NCBI GenBank assembly: GCA_963995505.1
Contig: OZ023184.1
Span: 19,404,228-19,468,227, forward strand
Direction of reading: 5' to 3'
Origin: Hypericum androsaemum
Lineage: Eukaryota; Streptophyta; Magnoliopsida; Malpighiales; Hypericaceae
Length of the DNA stretch: 64,000 bases
Shown: piece after piece, positions 1-12,591 of the stretch
Layout: each line of letters starts with the position of its first letter
Numbering within the stretch: position 1 is the stretch's first letter
The notes under the pieces: model-generated
What the model saw: the letters and a program-made list of their open reading frames with translations, nothing else
The model's database searches: none
Told to the model about the DNA's origin: nothing
Position numbers and translations under genes: made by a program

Positions 1-320
1 TGATTAAGCTAGAACAACATCAGTTGATCTAAACATAATTAGAGGACACGCTAAAGTGAGGGCCGATAGCCCAACTTTTAATGGGCCTACGTGAAAAACC
101 CTTTCGTTGGTAACTTCACATTTCAATGAAAATGATTCATCACCCATAGTTGATACTTTATAGAACCGAGAAAGGGTGTGACCAGGATGGCGTCCATTCA
201 TCAAAAGAAACCCACATTCCCAAAAGGTTCCATAGCAAAGCAAAACGAGGTATGTTTACCACCACCCGCAAAAGGACCGACTAAGATGATACCCTAGCGA
301 GAACCCGACGAGTCTTTGCA
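1..320. other. 3' flank of the Caprin-like gene; no gene seen
   Basis: This stretch lies downstream of the stop codon of the minus-strand gene that follows and may include its 3' UTR. A 79-codon minus-strand open frame at 4-243 resembles no family I know and has no intron or motif to support it, so I do not call it a gene. Confidence 0.4.
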
Positions 321-2872
321 TCACGATGCGACGCCGACATCGGCCGGGGAATGACCACCTTGAACCGGGCCACGGTTGTTATAAGGGTGTCCACCTCCTC
401 TGTCACCTCTTCCCCTATTGTTGTTATAGTTCCTAGGATAATAGGTTCCAGGTTGGTCATAGTACTGGCCGCGACCATTCTGGTATCCGCCACCTCCTCC
501 CCTGCCACCGCCCCGACCACCACGACCATTTGGATAACCTCTACCTCCACTCCTCCCACCACCACGACCACCTCTGTTGTTCTGGTAGTTCCTTCGAGAG
601 TTGTTGTTTTGCTCATCGCTATCAACCTCTCGTTGATACTGATCCACTTCTGCTGGTTGTTTAGCGGACTCAGTGTCACCTAAGACCACCTCAACACGAT
701 TCTCAATCTCTGTTTCGACCTGCAAGTGCATCCAACCACATTAGATTCAATGATGGCAGAGTTTAACGAAGGCATGATAGAGATAAGCTGGGAGGTACCT
801 TCTGAAGTTCTTCGGCAGGGATAGATTGACTATCCGTGGCTTCCTGACCTTGGAAGTCTTCGGTTGCATCTTCCCCCTAAAATAAAATCAGGAATTATTT
901 TAGGAACTTCCTCATGACGATTCACAAGCATTTCAAACTAGTCGGTAACCCCACAATGGAGCTGAAAATTCCCAGTAGCTAAAATTTTGCAGCCGAAATC
1001 TTCTATGCTAAAAAACAACAAGACACCCAAACCAGTTCGTTTTCTCTTAAAGAACCCAGTGAAGTTGCATCCATTAAATATACATAGCTTCCAAACCAAA
1101 GTTAAAATATCAGGAAATGGCTATAAATTCTCTTACTATGTTTATATCCATAAATATACATAGCTTCCAAACCAAAGTTAAAATATCAGGAAATGGCTAT
1201 AAATTCTCTTATTATGTTTATATCCATAAATATACATAGCTTCCAAACCAAAGTTAAAATATCAGGAAATGGCTATAAATTCTCTTACTATGTTTATATC
1301 CATATGACAATGTCAAAGGAGAAGAGCAGATGCATCCCCCAAATGCAAGTCTATGTGTTCAAGTAACTTGTAATCATAGCAACAACAATACAACAGCTAC
1401 CGGAGTGAAAAAAATCAAGCGGCAAAATAGCCTCAACGATAAGCGCAAGTTGTGCACATAAACTTCAAGGCTGAAATAGGCAGACAGTAACATCAAACAC
1501 TAAACATCTTTTTTGCATGGAACGAAAACCTGCACATCATAAAGAAATTGTATTGATCTCTTGGCCTTATTACATGTAGCAAGGACACGAGTTTAAACAC
1601 TTCGCATGGTACAGTTCACAAACTGCTTCCACTGCAACTTTTGCGGGCAACAAACGAACAATGGAATTGGTGAGATTAAAAAAGGGAAACTGTTTGCCTA
1701 CCCTACAGCTCCTAGAAAAAAAGTGACAAATATGATTCTAGGTCCAAACAAGAGGCGGCAATATTCAGTAGCATCAGACTATTAGAAGCACAATTGAGGA
1801 AGTGCACAAGATATAACCACATTCCTTGCTAAAATCGATTTATCTACAGAGATGGCAGAACAGGGAAGCTAAAATCTAAACTATCATCTCAATAACAAAC
1901 CAGTCCCACACTGAAACAGAGAAACAAAACCGGCGGTACCCAACCCAATCCTCCAACACACAAAACAGAGAATAGCAATGCATTACCTCCTGCTGATAAT
2001 GTCCAGAACCAGCAGACCCCTCCATCTGCACGGGCACAGAAGCGGGAACTCCCTGCTCGGGCACCTGGAAAGGCACATAGTTGCCAGCAATCTCGACAGG
2101 GCCCTTCATCTCCGGAGTGGTCGTGAAATAATCCGAAGCCATTATCTTATTCAGCTTCTCCCGCAACCCCGAATCTGCTCAAAACAGAAAAAGATCAAAA
2201 CTTTAGATATCTGCAATATACAACTACGCAAATTAAACAAACAAAAAAACAGTCCGTACACGAGACACCAGAGACTGGGTCGAGGGGCTGGCTGGAGTTG
2301 GACAGCCAGAGCTTGGCGTGGTCGATGCAACGCCCGAGGGCCTCCTTGTGAGACAATCCGGAGTCCGGGGGCCGGGAGATGAGTAACCCACTTAGCCCGG
2401 AGATGAGGTCGAGGTCCCTCTCCCCGAGCAGATCATCATTATCATCGGTTACCACGTCATACGTGAGGCAGCAGCCGCGCTCGTGGGTCCGGGTCAGCAT
2501 CGTGGCGGTGAACTCCGCCTGCGGCTTCACATCGAAGAGGGACCCGAAGTAGATGACCGTAAGGAGGTCCTCGAGGGGGGATCCTCCCTCGCTGGGGGCG
2601 GCGGCGGCGGAAGAGGATCCTCCCTCGAGCTCCTCGGCGAGGGCGGAGGCGAGAGGGGCGCGGAGCTTCTCGAGCTCGTCGATGGAGGCGACGAGAGAGG
2701 GTTTGGACTTGAGGACCTCTTCCTGCTCCTTGTTGATGGGCTTCCCCTGGGATATGGCCTCCTCCATCTGAGAGATTCGGTTCAGCTTCTTCCTTAGGGC
2801 ACGCAGCCGCTTGCTGATTACGCTCAATACCGGTCCCTCCTCCTTCGTCTCCGCCGCCGTCGCCGCCGCCAT
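321..2872 (-). CDS. Caprin-like RGG-box RNA-binding protein (At1g27090-type glycine-rich protein)
   Basis: Four exons on the minus strand: 2872-2269, 2174-1987, 876-799 and 719-321, all with GT-AG borders and phases that join to about 422 aa. From memory, the Arabidopsis glycine-rich protein At1g27090 has nearly the same length. I chose the ATG at 2872; upstream the frame has no ATG. Residues about 15-75 form a basic coiled-coil-like segment (VISKRLRALRKKLNRI, then GKPINKEQEEVL). A central domain carries YFGSLFDVK, and HAKLWL with SDYFTTT follows near residues 190-230. The last exon is an RGG/RG-rich tail with Y and N, typical of RNA-binding, condensate-forming proteins. The order of HR1-like helix, conserved middle and RGG tail matches animal Caprin-1, a translation and stress-granule regulator that partners G3BP. 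The gene model is firm; the function is inferred and I see no direct plant evidence. Confidence 0.88.
1075..1302. repeat. Three tandem copies of a 76-bp unit in intron 2 of the Caprin-like gene
   Basis: Unit starts at 1075, 1151 and 1227 are each 76 bp apart, beginning TAAATATACATAGCTTCC. Copies differ at about one position, so the triplication is recent. The array sits in the 1.1-kb intron between exons 2 and 3 and is not coding. Confidence 0.92.
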
Positions 2873-3231
2873 GTTCTTGTCTGGGTTGACTTTCGGGGGT
2901 TTGACCACCTGGGTCGGTGGAGCGGAAGCGGCGGCGGGAGGGTTTGGGGATTCAGATTTTTTGGGAGGGGAGAGTGGAGGGTACCGTAGTGAAGACTGAA
3001 GAGGGAGGGTTGGGGTTTTCTCCCCTGTTTCAGATTATTATATTATTAAACTAATTTAATAGTGACAAAAGTCCAAAAAATATTATACTTGTATTATTGG
3101 GAAATTAGTTTCCTTTTAACTCTCTAGGCAAAGTAAGTTCACATTTGGTTGAATAATAAAACAGATTACATCTCAATCAAACGACAGGTCCCCCCACCTC
3201 GACATCATCTTGCATCAAATAGGCTATGCAA

Positions 3232-3326
3232 CATTGTTTTCAAAAACGACCCGGAGAACGACTCAGATTTTGGTCCGTTCTCCGGGTCAATCGGTCTGAT
3301 CGGTCAAATTAGCGATCGGATCAGAT

Positions 3327-3390
<64 letters not shown>

Positions 3391-3759
3391 TTATTTATAT
3401 TTATATTTATATTTAGTAAATAATAAGTTTAAAAAATTAATATTCTCAATATATTGGTCAATTTATTTCATATTTAGTTTAATTATCTTTATTGATTTAG
3501 TTTATTTTGTATTAATTTGAAAAAATCGAGTATATAATTTGATTTTTTTGGGTTGGGTTGGGTGAATTCTGAATTTTTTGGTTCAATTTTTGGTCAAACC
3601 TAACGAACCGAAATTTTTCGGGTCAAAAATCTGAGCCAACTTTCTGGTCTGATCAAAAATTGTCTGGTTCGTTAGGTAACCGTACGTACATGATTTTTTG
3701 ACCCGCTCAAGGCTCTGATTCGTGGTCCGACTGGTCAGACTGCCGTTTCGAAAATAATG
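3232..3759. mobile_element. hAT-type MITE with internal TA microsatellite
   Basis: The ends are imperfect inverted repeats: CATTGTTTTCAAAAACG at the left, and CATTATTTTCGAAACGG as the complement of the right end. They are flanked by an exact 8-bp direct repeat, CTATGCAA, at 3224-3231 and 3760-3767. An 8-bp target duplication is the hAT hallmark. The 528-bp element has no transposase and is non-autonomous. It lies 360 bp upstream of the Caprin-like start codon, in its probable promoter side. Confidence 0.85.
3328..3414. repeat. (TA)n microsatellite inside the hAT MITE
   Basis: An alternating TA run grades into TTTATATATA-type repeats. It probably expanded within the element after insertion. 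Confidence 0.9.
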
Positions 3760-3889
3760 CTATGCAATCTAAAAACATGAAAGTTCCTTTGGAGACATCT
3801 AATAAAATTGAAACGATACAGAGAAGAATAGTATGGCTCCTGCGTAAGGATGACACGGATAAATCGAGAAATGGTCTAATTCTTTTCCT

Positions 3890-4045
3890 AGGTGGAGGTT
3901 GACTCGTTCTTAGTCATCCTCTGCGTAGAGCGCGATGTTGATCGGGTTTATCCACTGGCGACACTGATTTCGAGAGCACGGGAGCTACTGTCGAGAGGAT
4001 GGGAGATTGACATCCAACACACCTGGGGCAAGGGGAATCAGGTGT
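3890..4045 (+). pseudogene. LINE RNase H remnant, plus orientation
   Basis: The frame reads a LINE-style RNase H C-terminus, with VEVDSF-like, RARELLSRGWEID and IQHTWGKGNQV segments. It stops where the family normally continues with VADALS. Related copies occur in the opposite orientation at 4.4-4.7 kb and at 52.8-53.0 kb, so this is a truncated remnant. Confidence 0.6.
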
Positions 4046-4122
4046 TAATGTCGACACACATATATACTTTAAGGGCATTGCACTTGAACAAAATTAAACT
4101 GAATACGATGGTATAAATTTTA

Positions 4123-4290
4123 ATTAGAAAATTTTACTTTGTACCACGTGGTTTGGTAATTTTGAGATATGATTTTGTAATTCAAAAATGATAATTTTGT
4201 ACCTTGTGGTTTCGTTGACCAAATAGATAGAGGCTCGGGGAGTTACACGAGGCTCTCTTGACTCTGAACTTCAATACGATGTCGTTTTGA
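4123..4290. mobile_element. Solitary MULE terminal-repeat relic
   Basis: It contains two spaced copies of a TTTGTACC(A/T)(C/T)GTGGTTT motif and then a GATGTCGTTTTGAG segment. This is the same layout as the ends of the MULEs at 11.0, 24.9 and 45.7 kb. No partner end is visible nearby, so only one end survives. Confidence 0.5.
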
Positions 4291-4399
4291 GGCTCCTAAA
4301 AGAATAACCTGCTAACTTATCATTGTGATGACAACTACAACTCCTAAATGATGCAGAATTTCCTCTTTTGAGGTTGCTGTCATCGACTTCGGTAAAATT

Positions 4400-4740
4400 T
4401 TCATGCAGTAAAACCCAGTGGAAAAAACTCGCAGAAGGGAAAGAGCACCTTGGCAAGGTAGAACCATCTTGACGTTGATAGCACCATACAAGATCTCGCG
4501 CCATCTGAATAACTACCCCTACGATTACAAGGAGGGAGACTAACTTTTCGTAAATCATACATATACATGTCCATACAAGAAGTGACATGTACATCAAAAA
4601 CAACATAGTCGAAAGAGATCTCAAAGGCGTGCTCCGAAAGCGCGTCTGCCACTCGGTTGACTTCACACCAGGTGTACTAAATATCGATCTTCCAAATTCT
4701 TGCAAGCAACTCTCGGGTTCTAGAGATCACGGAAGCTAGG
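4400..4740 (-). pseudogene. LINE RNase H C-terminal remnant, minus orientation
   Basis: The minus frame shows IDIQHTW and VNRVADALSEHAFEISFDYV, then DLRKVSLP, with breaks. The same protein segment is seen in the LINE at 52.7-53.0 kb. It is inverted relative to the remnant at 3.9 kb, so two separate insertions or a rearrangement left a head-to-head pair. Confidence 0.6.
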
Positions 4741-5082
4741 GGTGCTGACTATCAATGCTTATGTAAAAAAGTGCATCTAATTTATTCGGTCTTCTATTAT
4801 GCGTCTTACAGATTTGGCATATATCACCAATCTGCATGGTTCCAGTTTTGTTGGATGCTTACACACGGAATATGCTCAAAATACTCCAATAATTCATGAT
4901 TAGTCCAGAATTAGGAAAACCCGATTAATGCATCAAAGGTAGTAATGTGATGATAATAGCCATTTTAAATATTTGATTGGTATGATGCCATTTCATTGAT
5001 TGAAAGAGATGAAATAACCAAAACTTAATTAGGAAACATCATTAACTTGTAATTAATCTCTCTTTGGATTTTATTTCGATGC
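4741..5082. other. AT-rich intergenic DNA
   Basis: I see no open frame, RNA or repeat with support here. Confidence 0.5.
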
Positions 5083-5456
5083 AAATTTTTTGGGGATAAT
5101 TATACTCAACCTCCTGGTATTTGGTATATTCGGTGCTCAGCCCCCTGTCTTACAAAAATCGATTAAAAACTCCCCGATGTTTAGTTTTATTATACTCTGA
5201 GGCCCCTCACTGACGTCAGCATATTTTTTTTCTTTCATGAAAATGACAAAAATACTGTTGAAAAAAATTTTAAAAAAATACCTATTTAAACCTCTAGATC
5301 TCACTATGAACACCAAGAATCCTACCCAAATAAATTGAACACGACACCGTCGACCCAGATAAATCGAACATGACACCGCAGTGGAGCTTGGCCCACGACT
5401 GATCCCCGTTGTCGGCGACCCACAGCCAAACGACTTGTTGTATTCCCCTCCCCCTC

Positions 5457-5723
5457 TGTAATGTCCCTGGTTAAGAAATTAGGATTAGGAACCCTAATTT
5501 GGTAGAAATTGAGTAGAAGGGAGAGAAAGATTAGGATAGAAGAGGGAAGATGGGAAGAAACGTAATCTGTTTCTATTAGAAATTGGTAAAAGTTCAGAAT
5601 GGTTACAATTGTTCATCCTTGTTTCTATTTAGATCCTCACTAAGTCGGTTTACCTGACTTATTATAATATAGTCCAGGTATTCCTAATACTTCTCACTTA
5701 AGTCCCTGCGTATGAACATTACA
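5457..5723 (-). repeat. 3' LTR of the minus-strand retroelement
   Basis: It is 267 bp and differs from the other LTR at about five positions. It is the downstream LTR because the purine tract lies next to it. Confidence 0.9.
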
Positions 5724-6720
5724 ACTCCTTCCTTCAAGAGAACCTTGTCCTCAAGGTTCAAAGGACATGGAAATAACCCGCAGATGCAACCCTTCCATCG
5801 CAATTTGTTAAATTTTAGCTGAAACCTTGCGCCCAGAAGGCAAGGCATGTGAGTCTCTGCTTTTGGAATGCAAAATGTACGACTTGTAGCTTTTCACTTG
5901 TAGGAGCACTAAAGGAATCCCATCCGTGCTGCCAAATTGGTGGGACTTGGAAGCAAGTGTTGAATCTGATGTCGACAGCTGCAACAACATGGGCTGTTGT
6001 AAAAGTGCAACAAGAAAAAAAATCTGCAGCAAATTGACATTCCTACAACTGTTGGAAATGCAACAGAAAAGCTGCAACACCATCAAAGCTCAACACACTT
6101 GTGTGATATAGCAGCCTAACAACACCATTGAAGGACAAACCGTACCCACACAAGATCCATTTCGAATCTCACATAAGAACACCTCCTTCTATGCTTTGCT
6201 TCTCGAGCATAACCCTCTCAACTAGTGTGGTACAACTACCATTTCCATGATGTATACACTTCTTATCTTCCTGTCCAAAAACATGTCTTCAACATATGAC
6301 ATAATCCATCAAAATGATCATGGCTCTGCTGTGTACCATATCCTCAAGAATGTGAACTTTGGCGGCAACTTTAATGATGCTAACTACCCAAACTTCAACT
6401 GATCGACTACCTTCAAGCCAAGTAGGGAAAGCAATACAAGAAACTCTTGTTTGTGAAGTATACAACTATTGAAGTTGTTCCTGAAATTGCTTCAATAGCT
6501 CCTGGAGTTATGATTGGAACTGAGGAGAATGAACTATTGCTAAGTCTCTCCTTAATACAGGTAGAGCACCCATACTCTCATGCTGGTCATCAAAAACTTT
6601 ACTGAGCCATGACAAAAAGACCATCTCCAACACTCTATTCCTATATAGATCACCCTTTATTTCTTGATCACCCTCACACTGATGTAGCAACTTTACCACA
6701 TCTGCTATTTCCTGGAACTA

Positions 6721-7230
<510 letters not shown>

Positions 7231-7677
7231 CTATGCATCAGAGGAAGCCTTGCACCAGAGTAACCATTCAAAACATGCACATACTTGCTATTCAGAACTT
7301 GCAGCTTCCTGTGCAGTAATTCTCAGCAGTACCATTCTATTTATTTTCTCATACTTTCACACATATTTCTTAACCATAATTTCATATCCCGTGCTCCCAA
7401 ATCTTGAATTCAACTTACTCCAATTCGTTTCCTCTTGGTTCACCAACAATGGCCAAGAACAAACATCCACCCCATTCTCTAAGTAAGCAGCAACCATATC
7501 TTTTAAGTCCTTGTAGTGTTTGACTGCAAAAGTTTCTGTCTTAGGCTCAAGAACAAGAATTCTCTTACGAAATCCAGAAGCAATTTCTAAGCCCAGCCTA
7601 GAATCTCGGCTCCATACCCAACCTGAGTTGTCATTAAAAGTAAGGTTTCTTATTCTAACCCATTCTTTAAGAGTTGT

Positions 7678-8562
7678 CTACACATTTTCAGTCAATAATG
7701 CTCCCTTTTCCTCATGCTTTTTCGCTACAAGGGTTTCTAATTCCTTCTGTGTCTGATCAGCATTTTCATTGTCAGATTCATCTTCAAGATCAACCACATT
7801 AAACTCAGAACCAGAATTCACAACTGGGTGAAGTGCTTTCTCATATAATTGGCGTTCAACATTCTGCACCACTAGCACATCATCTATTGCAACTACATTC
7901 TTGGCATCACCCTTAATGTTTGCTACATCATCCTGCATGACCACCTCCTTTTCATTATTGAAATCACTTTCAACATCTAACTTGGGACCAGAATTCATAA
8001 CAGGGCAGCTTGCATTCTCAAAACGCCTATACAAAGCTTCCACAAAGTCATCCCAAGAATCCCACCTATGATCCAAAATCCAAGAAAGGAACCACATATA
8101 TGCTTTCTTATCCAAGTAAATGGAACCCACATCAATCGTTTTCTCCTCAAGAGTACGATTAACCCGAAAGTACTTTTCACATCTACGAACCCAATCCCTA
8201 GGGTTTGTACCACAAAAGAAGGGGATATCAATTTCAGTGGAAGAGAAATTTACCTCGTGCCGCTCCTCAAATCGATGCCTCTAATACACATTAGGAATTC
8301 GTTCGAACCCTAACCTTGATTTGATGGTCTCTTGAGAAGCGCAGCGTTGCAAGTTTGCTCGGTCAATTTGCGACTCACTGTAGTCGCCCTTGTGACCCTC
8401 AATCGGCTTAGACAGCAAGCGAGGCCGCCGTCTCTCTTCGGTTAACTTCTCCACCGTGTCCGTAAGTGATTTCAACATCTCGATAATTTCCCGATTGAAA
8501 TCTTCATTTGAAGCAAAACGCTTCATGGTCTCCTCGTCTTTCAATCGAGTTACTAGCAACAA
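7678..8562 (-). pseudogene. gag-like region of the LTR element
   Basis: Two minus frames follow the primer site. The first (8562-8281) is charged and coiled-coil-like, with EMLKSLTDTVEKLTEERRR. The second (8130-7678) has a retrotransposon-gag style segment, MGSIYLDKKAYMWF and WDDFVEALYRRFEN, then an acidic tail. They are separated by a frame change and together look like a decayed gag. No protease or polymerase follows. Confidence 0.65.
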
Positions 8563-8590
8563 AATCAGAGGATTTCAAGCTTTGATACCA

Positions 8591-8857
8591 TGTAATGTCC
8601 CTGGTTAAGAAATTAGGATTAGGAACCCTAATTTGGTAGAAATTGGGTAGAAGGGAGAGAAAGATTAGGATAGAAGAGGGAAGATAGGAAGAAACGTAAT
8701 CTGTTTCTATTAGAAATTGGTAAAAGTTCAGAATGGTTACAATTGTTCATCCTTGTTTCTATTTATATCCTCACTAAGTCGGTTTACCTGACTTATTACA
8801 ATATAGTCCAGGTATTCCTAATACTTCTCACTTAAGTCCCTACGTATGAACATTACA
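8591..8857 (-). repeat. 5' LTR of the minus-strand retroelement
   Basis: It is adjacent to the initiator-tRNA-Met primer site at about 8579-8590. The equal length of the two LTRs and matching ends define the element. Confidence 0.9.
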
Positions 8858-9553
8858 CCCTCCTCCTCCGTCATTCTCAACCACCACCTTCTCCTCCTCA
8901 TTTAAGATATTCCATAACCCCATTAAACGATGACTTTACCTCTGTTTGCCGCCGGGGTGCACACATCTTTAGGCCCTAAATATCAGGATTATGGCTCATG
9001 TACTATTGTCCTTTTTCACGGGCTCTTCTTTAAGCTCTGGATCGAGCAGCAGCGGCGAGAAAATCTGTTTAGTTCAATTTAATTCAGAGAAAGGAAAAAT
9101 ATGTTTAGTTTAATTTAAATCAGAGTTTCGATTACTTTCATTGTTGCGTTGAAGGTGACCGGCCACTGGACCAAGCTCGTCTCTCACCCCAAGCTTTGGA
9201 TTTGCTACTTGGAGATGATTTTAATTGAAGTTAGTTAGGTTTTGGATTTTGTAATTTTAATTGAAGTTGAAGCTTTGGATTGATGGTGAAAATAGTGAGA
9301 TGAGGTTTGGCGACTAAAGAGGGGAGAGAGCATAAGGGAAGAAGACGACCCTCACTTTTTTTATTTTTTTCAAGGGTATTTTTGTCATTTCCATGACAAA
9401 AAATAAAAAATATCTGTTGACATCAGCCAGGGGCCCGAAAGTATAATAAAACTAAACTTCGGGAAGTTTTTAATCGATTTCTGTAAGACAGGGGGCTGAG
9501 CACCGAATATACCAAACACCATGGGCCTGAGCGTAATTTTCCCTAAATTTTTT

Positions 9554-10799
9554 TATACCAACTGGTTTTCAAATATCCAATGTACTGACTAGTTCAGATT
9601 CGAACCGGATAAAACTTTTTAAAATGTGATAAAAAAATTTCAACAACTATTTAACAAATACAAGTATAACATTGACTTGTTTCTAAGGACAAGAACTTGA
9701 CACAACCCTAAAAAAGATAAAAACTTGATACCTCTTGGTTAAGCTAGAAAAACTCATTCACGAGTTGAAAAAATACTTGGCAAACTGGTGACAAGTTATT
9801 CTAATTTAAATAAGAGCTCTCGAGTTTTGCTCAACTTGATTGGGCTATGGGCCGTAAACTATACCGAAAGGATCAAGCTCAAATCCAAAGCTGGACTTTG
9901 AAATATTTCTGTGGCACTGGGGCCCATCTGGCCTTTCCAGTTATAAAATCCAATGGTGACGCCCACATTTGTAGTTTATTTCTTCTAGAGGCGGGCCCAA
10001 TTCACAGAGCAAATCGTAGTACCTATATAATTAGGACTGAACTGCATTGAATCTAGCTTGCACCAACAAGCACTTCTCCTACTAGAGCTCACTTCAAAGC
10101 TTAAATGAGGTGGACTAGGAGAGGCAAGGGGGCTGGGAGAGTTGGTCGCGGGCAGTGTTGGAAGACTAGGTGACGCCGGGGTCGCTTGGGTGGCTAGGAG
10201 AAGTCAGGGACCTTCTGGGCATTTCTGACTAATTGTGGTCTGCCAATCTTAATTTGCTTAATTGTGGTCTGGTTAATAAGAAAGATGTAAGCTTTATCTT
10301 TATTTGGGTTTACTTTAGCTGCGGATTTGGCAATTTGGGGTTGGGTTAATTACGCTCTTAATTGGGTATTGATCAATTGGATGTTTGCGGAGCCGACTCA
10401 TTGGCCGGGATCTAAGTGATGATGTTCTGCTTTAGGGTGGTCGCTGAAGGGGTTGGTCGATGGAATTGAGATTTCTGATTTTGGGATTTGTTAGGAGGAG
10501 AGGAGATGAGAGATTTTTGGTTTGGGGGTTTGATTACGAGGAGAAGAGAGAAAATGGGTTTTAGTTTTTGGTTTTTGGGATTTGGGATTTGTTTAGAGGG
10601 GAAGAGAGGTTGATGGTGGAAATTTTGTTAGTATTTGGGGTAATGAAACGCCAAATCAGAACAAGGTCAGTAGCCCAATCTTTGGAGATTTGGAGTTTTG
10701 TTAGGATTTTGTGGTTGGTGGTGGAGGAAGAGAGAGAGGAGGAAGAGGGGGAGGGGGAGAGGATAGAAATTTTTAGGGATTTTTTTGAAGTTTTCCACT
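9554..10799. other. Intergenic DNA without a supported gene
   Basis: The G-rich, purine-biased part at 10.1-10.8 kb may be filler of the MULE whose right end lies at 10.80-10.99 kb. Short open frames here have no recognisable motif. Confidence 0.4.
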
Positions 10800-10990
10800 A
10801 AGACTCTTCAATGCCACGTGAGACTAAAAACGGGGTCGTTTTAATGACGTGGCTGTTCACCTAGGTTCGGAAGTTGCCCAAGCCAGAGCGGGACCGTAGG
10901 TTGAAAATTGATGATTTTTAAACCACATGGTCCTATCGCGAAAAGTGTGATACCACAAGATACTAAACTGTACTTTTCCCTTCTTTTTAT
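10800..10990. mobile_element. Right terminal repeat of a decayed MULE
   Basis: It reads GATACCACAAGATACTAAAC and then GTACTTTTCCC, the right-end signature of the TTTAGTACC MULE family. ACGTGGCTG-type and AACGGGGTCGTTTTAATGACG segments lie inside it, as in the intact copies. I cannot find its left end. Confidence 0.55.
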
Positions 10991-11019
10991 GAATTATTTT
11001 GTATAAACATTAATTTTTT

Positions 11020-12407
11020 GGAAAAAGTCCATTTTAGTACCCTGTGGTATTGCCAAAAAATTACTTTAATACCCTGTGGTAAAAAACTCATCAATCGAGT
11101 CAAACTTCACCCAATTTACATCACTTTTGTCCACGGGTAGCTGCCCGGAACAGTCCGTTCCAAACGACACCGTTTTGTGTGTGACGTGGCGAGCCACATC
11201 AGATTTTCGCTGATACTTGTAAACACAACGTGACAAGATGGAAAATATCAAAATAATCACTAATTTATTTATAATATTTTAAAAAACCCATCTATCTTCC
11301 TTCGTCTCCTTCCCTTTCCTCCTCTCTCTCTCTCCCCCTATCTACCGCGCCACTGACATAACTATCCCCACCAAGCCCCCTTCTTCTTCTTCTTCTTCTT
11401 CCCCTTCCCTGGGGCCCGAGCCCGCCACAGAGGCCACCACTCCTTCCCCGTCTCCCCGCCCTCCCTCTTCTTCTTCTTCGGCGTCGTCCCCTCCCCGGAA
11501 CTACCGTTCTGCCCCCTCCTCCTCGCTCCCCATCATACTCGTCTTCTCCGACGTCTCCCCGCCGCCGCCGCTGTCCTGGCACCAGGCGAGGATCTTGTAC
11601 CCCTAGAGAGGCGGGGAGAGCGGGAACGGCGCAGCGTGGGGCTTGAAACGGTACAAATTGGCAGCGAAAACCCTGGACTGGCAGCGGTTGGGGTAAAAAT
11701 ACCAGCGGCTTAGCTGGTGAGTAGTAGGCCTCAGCTGCTCAACCATCGACGACGTGTTGGGCTAATCCCGGCGGGGGCAAGAATGCTTGAGGCGGGCTCG
11801 ATGGTGATGTCGTCGATGTAGCGCTTCACCTGCAACAGACAGAAGAAGGAGGACCGGTCGTCGATGTCCTCCCCCTCGTCGCTGGAGGAGTCGGTGGCAC
11901 TTGGGTCACTGGGAGAGGCAAAAGAAGCGGGTTCCATTTGACTTATCAAGCTTATTCTATGGTTGAAATTGGGATTGAGGTGGGGTTGGGGAAGGAGAGA
12001 CGAAGTGGAGGAAATAAAGGCGTTTTATGTATTATATATAGAATTGTGAAATAATAACCAAAGTTCAGGGTGGCATGGCGGTAGTACTCAGACCTCGAAG
12101 GTCAGAGGTTTGAAACTTGGTTCTGGTATAAAATTGTGGTTTTTTGTGAATAATTATAAGTAAATTTGTGATTATTTTGATATTTACCGTCTTGCCACCT
12201 CAAGTGTACAAGTATCAGCAAAAATCTGATGTGGCTCGCCACGTCACACACAAAACGGTGTTGTTTGGAACGGACTGTTCCGGGCAGCTCCTCGTGGACC
12301 AAAGTGATGTAAATTGGGTGAGGTTTGACTCGATTGATGAATTTTTTACCACAGGGTATTAAAGTATTTTTTGGCGATACCACAGGGTACTAAAATAGAC
12401 TTTTCCC
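11020..12407. mobile_element. MULE (TTTAGTACCCTGTGGT family), probable Pack-MULE
   Basis: Inverted ends of about 240 bp run GGAAAAAGTCCATTTTAGTA at the left and mirror at the right, ending in GACTTTTCCC. The exact 9-bp duplication TAATTTTTT flanks it at 11011-11019 and 12408-12416. The 1388-bp element has a GC-rich middle (11.3-11.95 kb) unlike its flanks, with a minus frame of 72 codons at 11731-11949 (SDEGEDIDDRSSFF). This looks like captured host sequence, but I cannot name the donor. Confidence 0.88.
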
Positions 12408-12591
12408 TAATTTTTTTAAATTACCTATTATCCTAACTTCAATGATGCCGACTAATTTAAATACGATTTATGTGAGACCTAATAATAAAATTTTCTCGAC
12501 AAGTATTAAAACGGATGTTCAAAAGGGCTCCTTATCTCCAATTCGAAGGTACAAATTTAAGAGAGAAAATCCACCCTGTTATAACTCTTTA

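Noticed and set aside
2483..2999. Plus-strand frames opposite exon 1 of the Caprin-like gene
   Set aside because: They are antisense shadows of a GC-rich exon with clear protein homology on the minus strand.
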